This document shows positions 16,190 through 24,463 of a stretch of DNA of 64,000 nucleotides, piece by piece. The DNA lies in the NCBI GenBank assembly GCA_000961575.1, contig LADP01000021.1, forward strand, positions 1-64,000, read 5' to 3'. Positions within the stretch are counted from its first letter, which is position 1. Every line of letters starts with the position of its first letter. The notes below the pieces were generated by a model. The model saw only the letters and a list, made by a program, of their open reading frames with translations. It did not search any database and was not told the DNA's origin. Source of the stretch: Peptococcaceae bacterium BRH_c8a. GTDB taxonomy: Bacteria > Bacillota > Desulfotomaculia > Desulfotomaculales > Desulfallaceae. A program made the position numbers and the translations under genes.

Positions 16190-17292
16190 GCCATCTTAAA
16201 CCCGTGGTGGGAGTTTCAGAAGGAATAACCCTACTGTTTATATTTATTTCTTCCAAGGTATTCCTGGCCCATGTCACTTTTATTCTGCACGACGGCATGA
16301 ACGCTTCCTGGGTGATCCCCATCATCAATACTCTCATCGGCCTGCTGGGGGTGCTGTTGCTGGTGGCGGTGTTGAACGGGCACCCGGGTAAGGATTTGGT
16401 GGAAATTGGGGAAGAGCTGGCCGGACCCTATATCAACACCCTATTCTCCCTGTTCTACCTGGCGGTATTCGTGATCGGTGCCGGGTTCACCCTGCGCTTT
16501 ATTAGCGAACGGGTGGTGGCGGGGTTCCTACCGGATACCCCCATCAGCATGGTGACCCTCTCTTTCCTGGTGGGTACCGTGACGGTGGCGTACTTGGGGC
16601 TGGAGGCGGTGGCCCGCACCGCCCGGTTCCTGGTGGTAGTTCTGGTGGTCAGCACCTTGGCGCTGGTGCTGTTGACCATACCCTTCTGGCAGGGGCATGT
16701 GTTTTATCCCCTGCTGGGCGGAGGGGTATGGGAAGTGCTGCGGGGGGCACTGACTACCACCGGGACTTACGTGCAGATATTGTTGCTGGGGATAATTTAT
16801 CCTTTTTTGCCCCAGGGAAAGGCCAGGCTGGTGGGGGTATGGGGAGTGCTCATTGCCGGGTTTTTCTTCACTATCATGGTGCTGGTGCCGATTTTGATCT
16901 TTTCTTTCCCCACGGTTACGGAGATGGCGCTCCCCACCTTTGAGATGGCCAGGATTATTAACATTGGGCGCTTCGGCCAGCGCATGGAAGTGGTTTTCCT
17001 GCCCATCTGGGTGTTTGCCAATATGATCTTTATGGCGGTTTCCCTGTATGCAGGCGCCGCGGTGCTGGCCCGCCTCTTTAAACTGGGCGACTACCGGCCC
17101 TTTGTACTGGCGGTGACTGTGTTCACTACGGTGACGGCGTTCATTCCCCTGAACTCAGCCCAGGCCTCTTACTGGAACCACGCTTACTTAAGCCGCTACA
17201 GCTTTTATGCCCTGGTTTTAATCATGCTGGCCCTGCTGCTGGCCGCCCGGTTAAGGGGTAAGGGAGGCGCCAAAAATGAAAAGGGTGTTTAG
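16186..17292 (+). CDS. Spore germination permease-like subunit (GerAB family), locus 2
   Basis: A 368-residue, ten-helix GerAB protein. Recognisable parts are MSHLKPVVGVSEGITLLFIF at the start, NGHPGKDLVEIGEEL in the first loop, LGLEAVARTARFLVVVL near 145, FYPLLGGGVWEVLRG, and a C-terminal YRPFVLAVTVFTT segment. Its start overlaps the end of gerAA (ATGA) and its end overlaps gerAC by 17 bases, so the three subunits are translated together. It differs more from the AB proteins of loci 1 and 3 than those do from each other, which suggests a different germinant. Confidence 0.9.
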   Translation: MSHLKPVVGVSEGITLLFIFISSKVFLAHVTFILHDGMNASWVIPIINTLIGLLGVLLLVAVLNGHPGKDLVEIGEELAGPYINTLFSLFYLAVFVIGAGFTLRFISERVVAGFLPDTPISMVTLSFLVGTVTVAYLGLEAVARTARFLVVVLVVSTLALVLLTIPFWQGHVFYPLLGGGVWEVLRGALTTTGTYVQILLLGIIYPFLPQGKARLVGVWGVLIAGFFFTIMVLVPILIFSFPTVTEMALPTFEMARIINIGRFGQRMEVVFLPIWVFANMIFMAVSLYAGAAVLARLFKLGDYRPFVLAVTVFTTVTAFIPLNSAQASYWNHAYLSRYSFYALVLIMLALLLAARLRGKGGAKNEKGV

Positions 17293-18520
17293 TGTTGTGC
17301 TGTTGCTCGTTACGGTTTTGATGCTGGGCGGCTGTTATGATTACTCCGAGCCCGATGAAAAGGCCTGGATCCTGGCCTTGGGTTTGGATAAGGGTAGACA
17401 GAACGTGTTAACCGTCACCGCTGTGATCGCCATACCTAAGGCTATAGCCGGGGGTGGCGGGGGTGAACCTGCCGCCGGTGGTGCGGGAGGCGGTACTTTT
17501 TTTACCGTGTCTATGGAAACGCCCACCCTACTGTCGTTTTTGGAATTGCTGGACGCCGTAGTGGATCGGCGGGCTGACATGAGCCAGACCAAGTGGTTGG
17601 TTTTTTCCCGGGAATTGGCTGAAGATATAGGCATAGGGAAGTATTTTGGCCCCATTACAAGGTTTCCCCAATTTAGGCGATCCGTCCACGTCATCATATG
17701 CGAGGGGCGGGCTGAGGATTTCCTTGAACAGGGTAAGCCGATACTGGAGGACAATGTGGGCAAATATTACGAACTGTTGATGAGGGGTTGGCGCTATACC
17801 GAGTTTATACCTTTTGACACTTTTCACTTTTTGCACCTAAAGTCAAATACTGTCGGAGTGGCGCCAGTTGCCCCCCTAGCCGCCCTGAACCGGAAAGAAC
17901 CTGTTTATGAGGACAACACCCCCAAGCCCAAGGGGGCATACCAGGCGGGCCGACTCCCCCGCAGGGGAGGTGGTGAGATTGAGCTTATGGGGGGAGCGGC
18001 GTTTAAGGAGGGCCGTATGGTGGGCACTCTGGACGGTGACCAAGTGGGGGTGCAGAAAATGTTTTTCGGTACCTTGAAACGCACTATATTGGATGTGCCC
18101 GACCCCGAACACCCAGGATTTTTTATCATTGTGGATGTCACACCCCGGTACAACCCCAGGGTGGACGTGCGGATAGGGGAAGATGGCCTGCCCGAAATAT
18201 CAGTGGAAGTTGGCCTTGAAGGTACCATTATGAGCATTCAGAGTGGCGAGGAGTACGAGACTCCGGATCGTCTGCCCGTACTTGAACAGGCGGTGGAAAG
18301 GGCTTACCTGGAGGATATAAACAGAACCGTGGCCAAAAGCCAGGAACTGGGGGCGGATTTTCTGGGTTTGGGCCTGCACGCCAAAAAACTTTTCCACACC
18401 TGGCCCCAGTGGGTGGCCTACGACTGGAACGCCAAATACCCCGACGCCACAATAACCGTGAGCGTAGATTACAGGGTACGCCGGGTGGGCTTGATCCACG
18501 AGACTGTGCCGCTGAAGTAG
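17276..18520 (+). CDS. Germinant receptor lipoprotein subunit (GerAC family), locus 2
   Basis: A 414-residue Ger(x)C lipoprotein with lipobox LGGC (Cys20) and the typical YDYSEPDEKAWILALGLDKG start. A Gly/Ala-rich loop (AGGGGGEPAAGGAGGGT, about 60-77) interrupts the first domain at the same position as in the other two GerAC proteins. The middle contains VVDRRADMSQTKWLVFSREL. The C terminus has DFLGLGLHAKKLFHTWPQW and VDYRVRRVGLIHE, the usual family ending. It should be anchored on the outside of the spore inner membrane. It is the third gene of the coupled AA-AB-AC set and is followed by a small two-helix protein gene. Confidence 0.92.
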   Translation: MKRVFSVVLLLVTVLMLGGCYDYSEPDEKAWILALGLDKGRQNVLTVTAVIAIPKAIAGGGGGEPAAGGAGGGTFFTVSMETPTLLSFLELLDAVVDRRADMSQTKWLVFSRELAEDIGIGKYFGPITRFPQFRRSVHVIICEGRAEDFLEQGKPILEDNVGKYYELLMRGWRYTEFIPFDTFHFLHLKSNTVGVAPVAPLAALNRKEPVYEDNTPKPKGAYQAGRLPRRGGGEIELMGGAAFKEGRMVGTLDGDQVGVQKMFFGTLKRTILDVPDPEHPGFFIIVDVTPRYNPRVDVRIGEDGLPEISVEVGLEGTIMSIQSGEEYETPDRLPVLEQAVERAYLEDINRTVAKSQELGADFLGLGLHAKKLFHTWPQWVAYDWNAKYPDATITVSVDYRVRRVGLIHETVPLK

Positions 18521-18573
18521 CATACACATAAGGATGAAAATTCCCATATTGCGGGAGACATTGAGGTGGGTTT

Positions 18574-18753
18574 GTGTTCACAGCGTTGATTGTGCTGGTG
18601 GTACTCTTGGTGGCGTTGCGCGTGGCCAGTTACGGTTTATATGCCTGGCGGGATGAGAACAACAAACGGGGAGCGGCGGGGGCGTTTGTCACCGCCGTGG
18701 TGACGTTGCTGGCCCCGATGCTGCTGATGTGGTATTACGCTTATTTCACCTAA
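18574..18753 (+). CDS. Small two-helix membrane protein of germinant-receptor locus 2
   Basis: A 59-residue ORF: one helix (FTALIVLVVLLVALRVASYG), a charged loop (YAWRDENNKRGAAG), and a second helix (FVTAVVTLLAPMLLMWYYAYF). The GTG at 18574 follows GAGGTG by five bases. It starts 53 bases after gerAC. It has no obvious sequence match to the small proteins of loci 1 and 3, yet it has the same size class, topology and position directly after gerAC. A D-like receptor subunit is a reasonable inference. The stop codon is followed at once by a dispersed repeat. Confidence 0.65.
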   Translation: MFTALIVLVVLLVALRVASYGLYAWRDENNKRGAAGAFVTAVVTLLAPMLLMWYYAYFT

Positions 18754-18754
18754 A

Positions 18755-18939
18755 GGGTCAGGCCCTGCAAACTTGCAAAAAAAAGCGAGTTTAATAAAAA
18801 AGTCTAGGTATCCGCTAATTTTAAATGATAAAACTAGGTAAACCAAAGGATCTCTAAAGTCCAAAATACTAAGATTCTTCGCTACGCTCGGAATGACAAT
18901 CCAATTTGCCATAATGCAAATTTACAAGGCCTGACCCCG
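18755..18939. repeat. Nested dispersed repeats: GGTCAGGCC palindrome containing a GAATCTT-type half repeat
   Basis: The left arm gggtcaggccctgcaaactt (from 18755) pairs with tttacaaggcctgacccc at the right end. This is the same arm sequence as the compact palindrome at 34693-34750. Between them lies agattcttcgctacgctc ggaatgac (18872-18897), half of another family. The arrangement suggests one repeat inserted into, or recombined with, the other. Confidence 0.7.
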
Positions 18940-19428
18940 TTAGCTAAAGCGGCCGAAATACCGGCAGCCCCAGCGGTAAAAGGCGATAAAGACCCGGGAT
19001 GCCAAGAATGTGACGGCAAGGCTTAATAAAGTGTCATACCAGTGCCAGTTGGTATACACAATTAAATCGGTGTATAACTCCAGGGGGTATTCCACTGCCG
19101 TTATGCCGGCGCTAAACAGGACGGCATAATAAAATATGGGCCACAGGCCTCGTTTTCTGGTGACCTGGTTGTACAGGATACACAAAACGGGAAAAACCCA
19201 GAACTCAAATAACAGGCTGGTGTCAAATATCGCCCCGGCAATACGATCGGGGTAACTAATCAAGCCCTTTTTCACAACAATGGAACCTGCTATCAGGTCT
19301 AAATTAGATTTAAAAAGAAACACCACCACCCAGTCCCGAAAGTACTGCCAGTCCACGGCGAAAAACAACAGTAACAGAGTTATTACCGCCGCTGCGATCG
19401 TAATAATTAGCTCAGCGCTTGGCTGCAT
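18940..19428 (-). CDS. CBO0543-type integral membrane protein
   Basis: A 162-residue protein with about five membrane helices. It contains KSNLDLIAGSIVVKKGLISYP, an FEFWVFPVLCILYNQVTRK segment and YPLELYTDLIVYTNWHWYD. These match my recollection of the CBO0543 family, found mainly in endospore formers and of unknown function. The ATG at 19428 has GGAGG eight bases upstream; a GTG at 19431 is an alternative. The stop lies at the edge of the repeat region. The gene stands between receptor loci 2 and 3 on the opposite strand, so a role in spores is possible but not shown. Confidence 0.7.
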   Translation of the reverse strand: MQPSAELIITIAAAVITLLLLFFAVDWQYFRDWVVVFLFKSNLDLIAGSIVVKKGLISYPDRIAGAIFDTSLLFEFWVFPVLCILYNQVTRKRGLWPIFYYAVLFSAGITAVEYPLELYTDLIVYTNWHWYDTLLSLAVTFLASRVFIAFYRWGCRYFGRFS

Positions 19429-19653
19429 CACCTAATCCTCCTTCAGTCCCGGCAGGGCGGCGGACCACCACATGGGAAACCAGGGGCTTTTGGTATGTAA
19501 TATGGATATGTCTATACCGGACAGGGCCATGCCAGGGATCCTGATCGCGTTGCGCTGCTTCAAGTTAACAACCCCTAATAATAACTGGCATAAATTAGAA
19601 TAACCAGGGCTGTTTCAGTTTATCCTAAATTTACTTAACTAACGGGAGGCAAC

Positions 19654-19787
19654 ATGATACACGTGTATGGCCTTTTTAAACCACGCTGGCACTTGAATTG
19701 GGGATTAACGCCCTGGAAAAGGAAGGGTTTGGCCGAGGGGAACTGGTGGTGCGCGAGTACGGATCTATCGCGCTGGGTCGGGCATAA
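19654..19787 (+). pseudogene. Frameshifted remnant of a small gene
   Basis: GGGAGGCAAC precedes an ATG that opens MIHVYGLFKPRW. The frame then breaks, and ALELGINALEKEGFGRGELV continues in another frame up to a TAA at 19785. Joined, the two parts read like the start of a small protein with a ferredoxin-like beta-alpha fold (a VYGLF strand, then an ALxxLEKEGF helix, as in stress-protein domains such as 17M). A large palindrome begins four bases after the stop. The most likely reading is a gene truncated by the repeat and disabled by a frameshift. Confidence 0.5.
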
Positions 19788-19790
19788 ACA

Positions 19791-19866
19791 CTGGTTCAGG
19801 CTCTTAACTTATTGACTTATTGGGTAAATACAGCCAATAAGTCAATAAGTTAAGAGCCTGAACCAG
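19791..19866. repeat. Perfect 33-bp palindrome overlapping the 3' end of gerAB
   Basis: Arms at 19791-19823 and 19834-19866 are perfect reverse complements around a 10-nt loop (gtaaatacag). The right arm encodes the last residues (TGSGS) and stop codon of the gerAB at 19850-20947. Such a stem would terminate transcription or protect the 3' end. Its perfection suggests recent insertion or gene conversion. Confidence 0.85.
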
Positions 19867-20947
19867 TATATCGACCTTTTAAAACAGTTAAAACCAGGAG
19901 CATGGTGGGGGCGATGTATTCAAAAACATAGGCAAACAACGGCCAGATTTGGGCTATGTGTTCCACCAGTTCCTTTGAGTTTCCCGCCACGTATATGGAC
20001 AAGGCAGCTAAAAGCACACCCACGGGAAGCACCAGCGGACGGTAATCTTTTACATTGGCCAGTTGGGCGGCCCCAAGAACGGTGGCGTAGTAAAACAGGG
20101 CGATCTTACCAAACATGCCGATAACCCAGATAGCCACTAGCACCGCATCAATGCGCTCAATAAAGTTAGCCACGCTGACCATTCTAACCAGGGAAAAGGT
20201 GGGGAAGGTCATCCTTGCCACTACCGGGCCGAAAACTGCGGTATTAATCAAGGCGTCAGCGGTAAGGATGACCCCGATGGCCACCACGGCCATAATCGCG
20301 CAGCGCCCCCCTTCCCGGGGCCGGGCCATGAATGGCAAAAACATGGCCAGCAGGATTATTTCTCCCCGCCAGCCAGTGGGGGCCAGGGACGCGCTAATTA
20401 TAGGCATTATGCCGTTTTCCAGCACCGGGAAAAGCCTTTGTGGTTCAATTTCGTTAGCGGTCAATAAAATGGCGGTCATAAAAAGAATTATAATCAACGG
20501 CCAGGTGAACTCCATGACCCTGGCCAGTACCTCCAGCCCGCCCCGGATGGCCCAGGCACAGAGTAGAAGTATTAGCACATGGAAAACCACCAGGGGTGTT
20601 TCGGGCATGATGATGGTTATCATTAACTCACCAAATTCCCTAATGATAAAAGCATTAGTATGTACAAAATAAAAAAGATAAAATAATCCGGCAGCTTTTC
20701 CCGGCCATGTCCCCAGGGCGGTCTGCAGGTACTGGATCAGGGTTTGACCGGGATACCTTTTGCCTAAAGTGGCAATTACCAGGGCCAAGTAGATGGCCGG
20801 CAGCGTGGTTAGCAATGGAACCATCCAGGCGTCCCGCCCGGCGTCCTGGGCGGTAATAGCCGGCAAGAATACCACTGCGGTGGCGCCCACCAGGTTGATT
20901 AGCAGATAGACCGTTTGGGTACACGATATTTTTCCCTGTTCCAGCAT
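19850..20947 (-). CDS. Spore germination permease-like subunit (GerAB family), locus 3
   Basis: A 365-residue ten-helix protein, close to the first AB of locus 1. Both share MLExGKI, RYPGQTLIQYLQ, GGLEVLARVMEF, FPVLENGIMP, and YRPLVLPVGVLLAALSIYVAGN. The gene points away from gerAA/gerAC of locus 3, with about 240 bases between the starts, which is unusual because A, B and C are normally cotranscribed in that order. Its last codons lie inside a perfect palindrome, so the original C terminus may have been replaced. It probably supplies the B subunit of the locus 3 receptor from a divergent promoter. Confidence 0.9.
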   Translation of the reverse strand: MLEQGKISCTQTVYLLINLVGATAVVFLPAITAQDAGRDAWMVPLLTTLPAIYLALVIATLGKRYPGQTLIQYLQTALGTWPGKAAGLFYLFYFVHTNAFIIREFGELMITIIMPETPLVVFHVLILLLCAWAIRGGLEVLARVMEFTWPLIIILFMTAILLTANEIEPQRLFPVLENGIMPIISASLAPTGWRGEIILLAMFLPFMARPREGGRCAIMAVVAIGVILTADALINTAVFGPVVARMTFPTFSLVRMVSVANFIERIDAVLVAIWVIGMFGKIALFYYATVLGAAQLANVKDYRPLVLPVGVLLAALSIYVAGNSKELVEHIAQIWPLFAYVFEYIAPTMLLVLTVLKGRYTGSGS

Positions 20948-21191
20948 GGTTGCGAATTTCCCCTTCTGCTTTGTGCACCCTCAGGTAACGGTGCCTGTGT
21001 TGGGCTAGCAATGTAATGGTTATAATGCCCGGTGATAACTTTAATATGCCGGGTTGGATTGATGATCCAAGTAACTTAGTTTTATGGTAATGCAGAATAT
21101 AAATGACAATTTTGAAGGATATTATAAGGAATATTAATCAAGAAAACCAATGAATGTGCATTTATACTTGGGCTGTGTGGGGAGGATTTTT

Positions 21192-22844
21192 GTGGCATCC
21201 CGGCTGATCAAAAAAATATTTGGCAAGGCCCCGCAAAAAAAACCAGCCGGGCCTAAAAAAAACACTGCACAACAACCCGAGCCGGATCGGCGGATATACC
21301 GCTCCGAGGAATTAAAGCAGATGGCATTGTACCCCGGTTTGCAAGACAACCTGGAACTGTTTAAGAGCGTTTTAGGTTTAAACAATGATGTAATTTTTCG
21401 GAAGTTCCGATTGGGCGTGGCCGAACGAGTCGAGGCCGTTGTGGTTTATGTGGAAGGAATGGTAGATAAGAATCTGCTTAACAATGGCATCACCAGGCCG
21501 CTGATGCTTGAGTCCCGCCGGGAAGGATTTCATGGTGCCGGGCAGAACCTACTGGAGTTGGTTAAGGATTTTGCTGTTACCGTGGCCGACATTCACGATG
21601 TCGTCACCATGGAAGACCTGGTAAATGGCGTTCTATACGGTGATGTGGCGCTGCTCATTGATGGTCACGACACTGCCCTGCTCATTGGTGTCAGGGGTTG
21701 GGAGGCCCGCCAGATTTCCGAGCCGTCGTCCGAGGTGGTGGTGCGGGGTCCCCGGGAGGGTTTTACCGAGACCCTGCGCACCAACACTACCCTAATCCGC
21801 CGGCGCCTAAGAAGTCCCAATCTAATATTTGAAGATTATAATATCGGCCGGGTTACTAATACTGGGGTCACCGTTGCCTACATCAGGGGTATTGTTTCCC
21901 CCGACATGGTGGCTGAAGTGAAGCGGCGCTTGAAACGAATCAAAATCGACGGTATTCTGGAAAGTGGCTACCTGGAGGAATTTATTGAAGATCAAACATA
22001 CTCCCCATTTCCCCAGGTGATGCGCACCGAAAGGCCGGACCGGGTGGTCGCGGCACTGCTGGAGGGGCGAGTAGCCATACTCACCGACGGCACCCCTTTT
22101 GTTCTGATCGTTCCGGCGGAATTTGTTTCTTTAATGCAGTCCCCCGAGGATTATTACGAACGGTATGTACTGGGTACTGCGATCCGTTGGCTTAGGTACA
22201 GCGCTTTATTCATGTCGCTGCTGCTGCCGGCTCTTTATATTGCGATAACTACTTACCACCAGGAGATGATTCCCACCCGGCTTCTAATTAGCATAGCCGC
22301 CGCCCGGGAGGGGGTGCCTTTCCCGGCCTTGGTAGAGGCAGTTGTAATGGTGTTCACCTTTGAAGCACTTCGTGAGGCCGGTGTACGTCTGCCCCGGGCG
22401 GTGGGTCAGGCCGTTAGTATTGTGGGCGCCCTGGTTATCGGTCAGGCCGCCGTGCAGGCGGGCATGGTATCACCGCTGATGGTGATCGTGGTGGCCGTTA
22501 CCGGCATCGCCTCCTTTGTGAACCCGGCTTTTAACGTTGGTATCTCCATGCGTTTGCTGAGCTTCCCTTTAATGATGCTGGCCGGCGTCCTTGGATTGTT
22601 CGGGGTGATGGTGGGTGTACTGGCCATTCTCATCCACCTGGCGGGGCTGCGTTCCTTCGGGGTGCCCTACCTGGCAACACTGGCACCCCTGCACACCGGA
22701 GACCTCAAAGATGTGTTGGTGCGCGCTCCATGGTGGGCTATGGCTCGTCGTCCCGACGAGACTGCCAAGTTGAACCGCCGCCGCCAGGCCCGGGGGCTAA
22801 AACCATCCACATCAAAACCGGGTGGGCGCCAGGGGGGGGAGTGA
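21192..22844 (+). CDS. Germinant receptor subunit A (GerAA family), locus 3
   Basis: A 550-residue GerA protein. The GTG at 21192 is preferred because GGGGAGG lies seven to eight bases upstream and it gives MASRLIKKIFG, like its paralogue. An ATG at 21150 is in frame but lacks a site. Key features: VVYVEGMVDKNLLNNGI, VVRGPREGFTETLRTNTTLI, LEGRVAILTDGTPFVLIVP, TYHQEMIPTRLLISIAAARE and FGVPYLATLAPL. It is most similar to the A subunit of locus 1 (GDLKD, VRAPWWAMxRRP near the C terminus in both). Two bases separate it from gerAC, so the pair is coupled, with no gerAB between them. Confidence 0.92.
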   Translation: MASRLIKKIFGKAPQKKPAGPKKNTAQQPEPDRRIYRSEELKQMALYPGLQDNLELFKSVLGLNNDVIFRKFRLGVAERVEAVVVYVEGMVDKNLLNNGITRPLMLESRREGFHGAGQNLLELVKDFAVTVADIHDVVTMEDLVNGVLYGDVALLIDGHDTALLIGVRGWEARQISEPSSEVVVRGPREGFTETLRTNTTLIRRRLRSPNLIFEDYNIGRVTNTGVTVAYIRGIVSPDMVAEVKRRLKRIKIDGILESGYLEEFIEDQTYSPFPQVMRTERPDRVVAALLEGRVAILTDGTPFVLIVPAEFVSLMQSPEDYYERYVLGTAIRWLRYSALFMSLLLPALYIAITTYHQEMIPTRLLISIAAAREGVPFPALVEAVVMVFTFEALREAGVRLPRAVGQAVSIVGALVIGQAAVQAGMVSPLMVIVVAVTGIASFVNPAFNVGISMRLLSFPLMMLAGVLGLFGVMVGVLAILIHLAGLRSFGVPYLATLAPLHTGDLKDVLVRAPWWAMARRPDETAKLNRRRQARGLKPSTSKPGGRQGGE

Positions 22845-22846
22845 AG

Positions 22847-24082
22847 ATGAACCGCCTTATTATACCGGTGCTGCTGCTGGTGCTTATCTTTACCCCGGCC
22901 TGCTGGGACCTGCGGGAAGTGGAGCGGTTGGGTATAATTATGGCCATTGGTCTGGAGCCTGCACCCCAAAATAAAATCCGGGTAACTTTACAGAATGTGA
23001 TACCTTCTGCTATGACAGGCGGTGGAAGCGGTGGTGGGGGTGGAGGTGGAGGCGGTGGCACAGCAGGGATTGCCGCCAAGCCATACCGCAACCTTAGTGC
23101 TGAGGGTGATACCGTTTTTGAAGCACTAAGGAAACTATCCCGGGAATCGCCGCGCCAGCTTTTCTTCGCCCATAACCAGGTAATTATTCTCTCGGAGGAA
23201 CTGGCCCGGGAGGGGTTGGAGGAAATAATAGATATTTTTGAGCGCAACCCCCAGATCCGGCGCACCACCTGGATGCTGGTGGGCAGAGGAGAAATGGCTC
23301 ACCTGCTGGACGTGCCCGGACGGATCGAGAGTTCGCCATCCCAGCGGATTTTTGGTATCATCAACGAACGGGATCTTACCTCCCAGTACGCGGTTCAAAG
23401 TCTGGGAGATTTCATTGAACAGATGGAAATTGAAGGCACCCAACCATATACAGCGGTGGTTGAAGCCGTGCCCAACCAGGCTGTACCCACGGAAACTCAG
23501 CATAGCACGGCTGAAGGACAGGCCATGGAGCCGCGCCACAATCTTGAGCTTAACGGTACGGCGGTTTTCCGGTTGGACAAACTAGCCGGCTTCTTAAATC
23601 TGAAGGAAAGCCGGGGTCTGCTGTGGGTGAGGGGCAAGGTGAACGGCGGAGTTATAGAAGTGCCTACGCCGGATGAAAGCGGGAAGCTGGTATCACTAGA
23701 AATACTGCGCTCAAAAACAAAACTGCAGCCTGAGATCAGGGACGGGCGTATTCTTATGACGGTTGATGTCGAGGTGGAAAGCAACCTGGGCGAAACTACG
23801 GGACCGGTTGATTTAACCAAGCCGGAAGTAATCAATAAATTGGAAGCACTACAAGCAGACGCTGTTAGAGACGAAATTGAATCCGCCCTGGCCAAAGCAC
23901 AGCAGGAATACGGGGTGGATGTTTTTGGCTTCGGTGAAACAGTGCACCGCAAATATCCTCGGGAATGGAAGGAAATGAAAAAAAAGTGGCCCGAGCTGTT
24001 TTCCGGTGTGCAGGTGGAAATGATGGTGGATACCAAAATCCGCCGCACCGGACTGGTTTCCAACCCGGTAGAGTCAAAATAG
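22847..24082 (+). CDS. Germinant receptor lipoprotein subunit (GerAC family), locus 3
   Basis: A 411-residue Ger(x)C lipoprotein from the ATG at 22847 (Shine-Dalgarno GGGGGGGAG). Lipobox TPAC gives Cys19, followed by WDLREVERLGIIMAIGLE. A striking loop of three Gly, Ser and ten Gly lies at about residues 58-72. Family features follow: IDIFERNPQIRRTTWMLVGRG, LKESRGLLWVRGKV, and the ending DVFGFGETVHRKYPREW with MVDTKIRRTGLVSNP. It resembles the locus 1 GerAC more than that of locus 2. The downstream small-protein gene begins 44 bases after its stop. Confidence 0.92.
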   Translation: MNRLIIPVLLLVLIFTPACWDLREVERLGIIMAIGLEPAPQNKIRVTLQNVIPSAMTGGGSGGGGGGGGGGTAGIAAKPYRNLSAEGDTVFEALRKLSRESPRQLFFAHNQVIILSEELAREGLEEIIDIFERNPQIRRTTWMLVGRGEMAHLLDVPGRIESSPSQRIFGIINERDLTSQYAVQSLGDFIEQMEIEGTQPYTAVVEAVPNQAVPTETQHSTAEGQAMEPRHNLELNGTAVFRLDKLAGFLNLKESRGLLWVRGKVNGGVIEVPTPDESGKLVSLEILRSKTKLQPEIRDGRILMTVDVEVESNLGETTGPVDLTKPEVINKLEALQADAVRDEIESALAKAQQEYGVDVFGFGETVHRKYPREWKEMKKKWPELFSGVQVEMMVDTKIRRTGLVSNPVESK

Positions 24083-24126
24083 CACCAGTTTGGGCACCAA
24101 AAAAATTGCTCACAGGGAGGCCGCAA

Positions 24127-24354
24127 ATGGTTTATCTGCTCACCTTAATTTTTTTGGGGATTATTGCCTTTGAAGTGCCCGGTTTGGTCAGGAAAAAGAT
24201 GTGGCGTGAGCTGGCAGCGTTTAGTGTACTGCTGGTCATCGGCATGATTTATAGTTACGGGCAAGTGCTAGATATTCCACTGCCCAATCCCACCAAGGGA
24301 ATCGAAGCAGTCTTTAAACCGGTCAGTCAATATTTAGATCAAGTTCTATCCTAA
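24127..24354 (+). CDS. Small two-helix membrane protein of germinant-receptor locus 3 (possible D subunit)
   Basis: A 75-residue homologue of the locus 1 small protein: helix one (VYLLTLIFLGIIAF), the conserved loop EVPGLVRKKMWRELAAF, helix two (SVLLVIGMIYSYG), and the tail LPNPTKGIEAVFKPVSQYL. ACAGGGAGGCCGCAA precedes the ATG. Gene order AC-small-AB is the same as in locus 1. Conservation of the loop and tail in two paralogous loci argues for a real, selected function as a receptor accessory subunit. Confidence 0.78.
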   Translation: MVYLLTLIFLGIIAFEVPGLVRKKMWRELAAFSVLLVIGMIYSYGQVLDIPLPNPTKGIEAVFKPVSQYLDQVLS

Positions 24355-24368
24355 AGTCAGTCATTATT

Positions 24369-24421
24369 GTAGGGGCAGGCCCCCGTGCCTGCCCGGGCAA
24401 CCACAAGGGGCTGCCCCTAAA
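24369..24421. repeat. GC-rich dispersed repeat (GTAGGGGCAGGCC type)
   Basis: gtaggggcaggcccccgtgc ... ggggctgcccct is an imperfect palindrome between the small gene and the degraded gerAB. I recall this type from many Firmicute genomes. Only one copy is present in this window. Confidence 0.55.
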
Positions 24422-24463
24422 AAATTATACCAAAAGTTGCCGCTATGTAGGAAAGGCGCAAAT

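Noticed and set aside
20115-20672. 185-codon ORF on the plus strand opposite gerAB of locus 3
   Set aside because: It is the antisense frame of a ten-helix membrane protein gene; its Ile/Met/Thr/Ser-rich translation is typical of such shadows.
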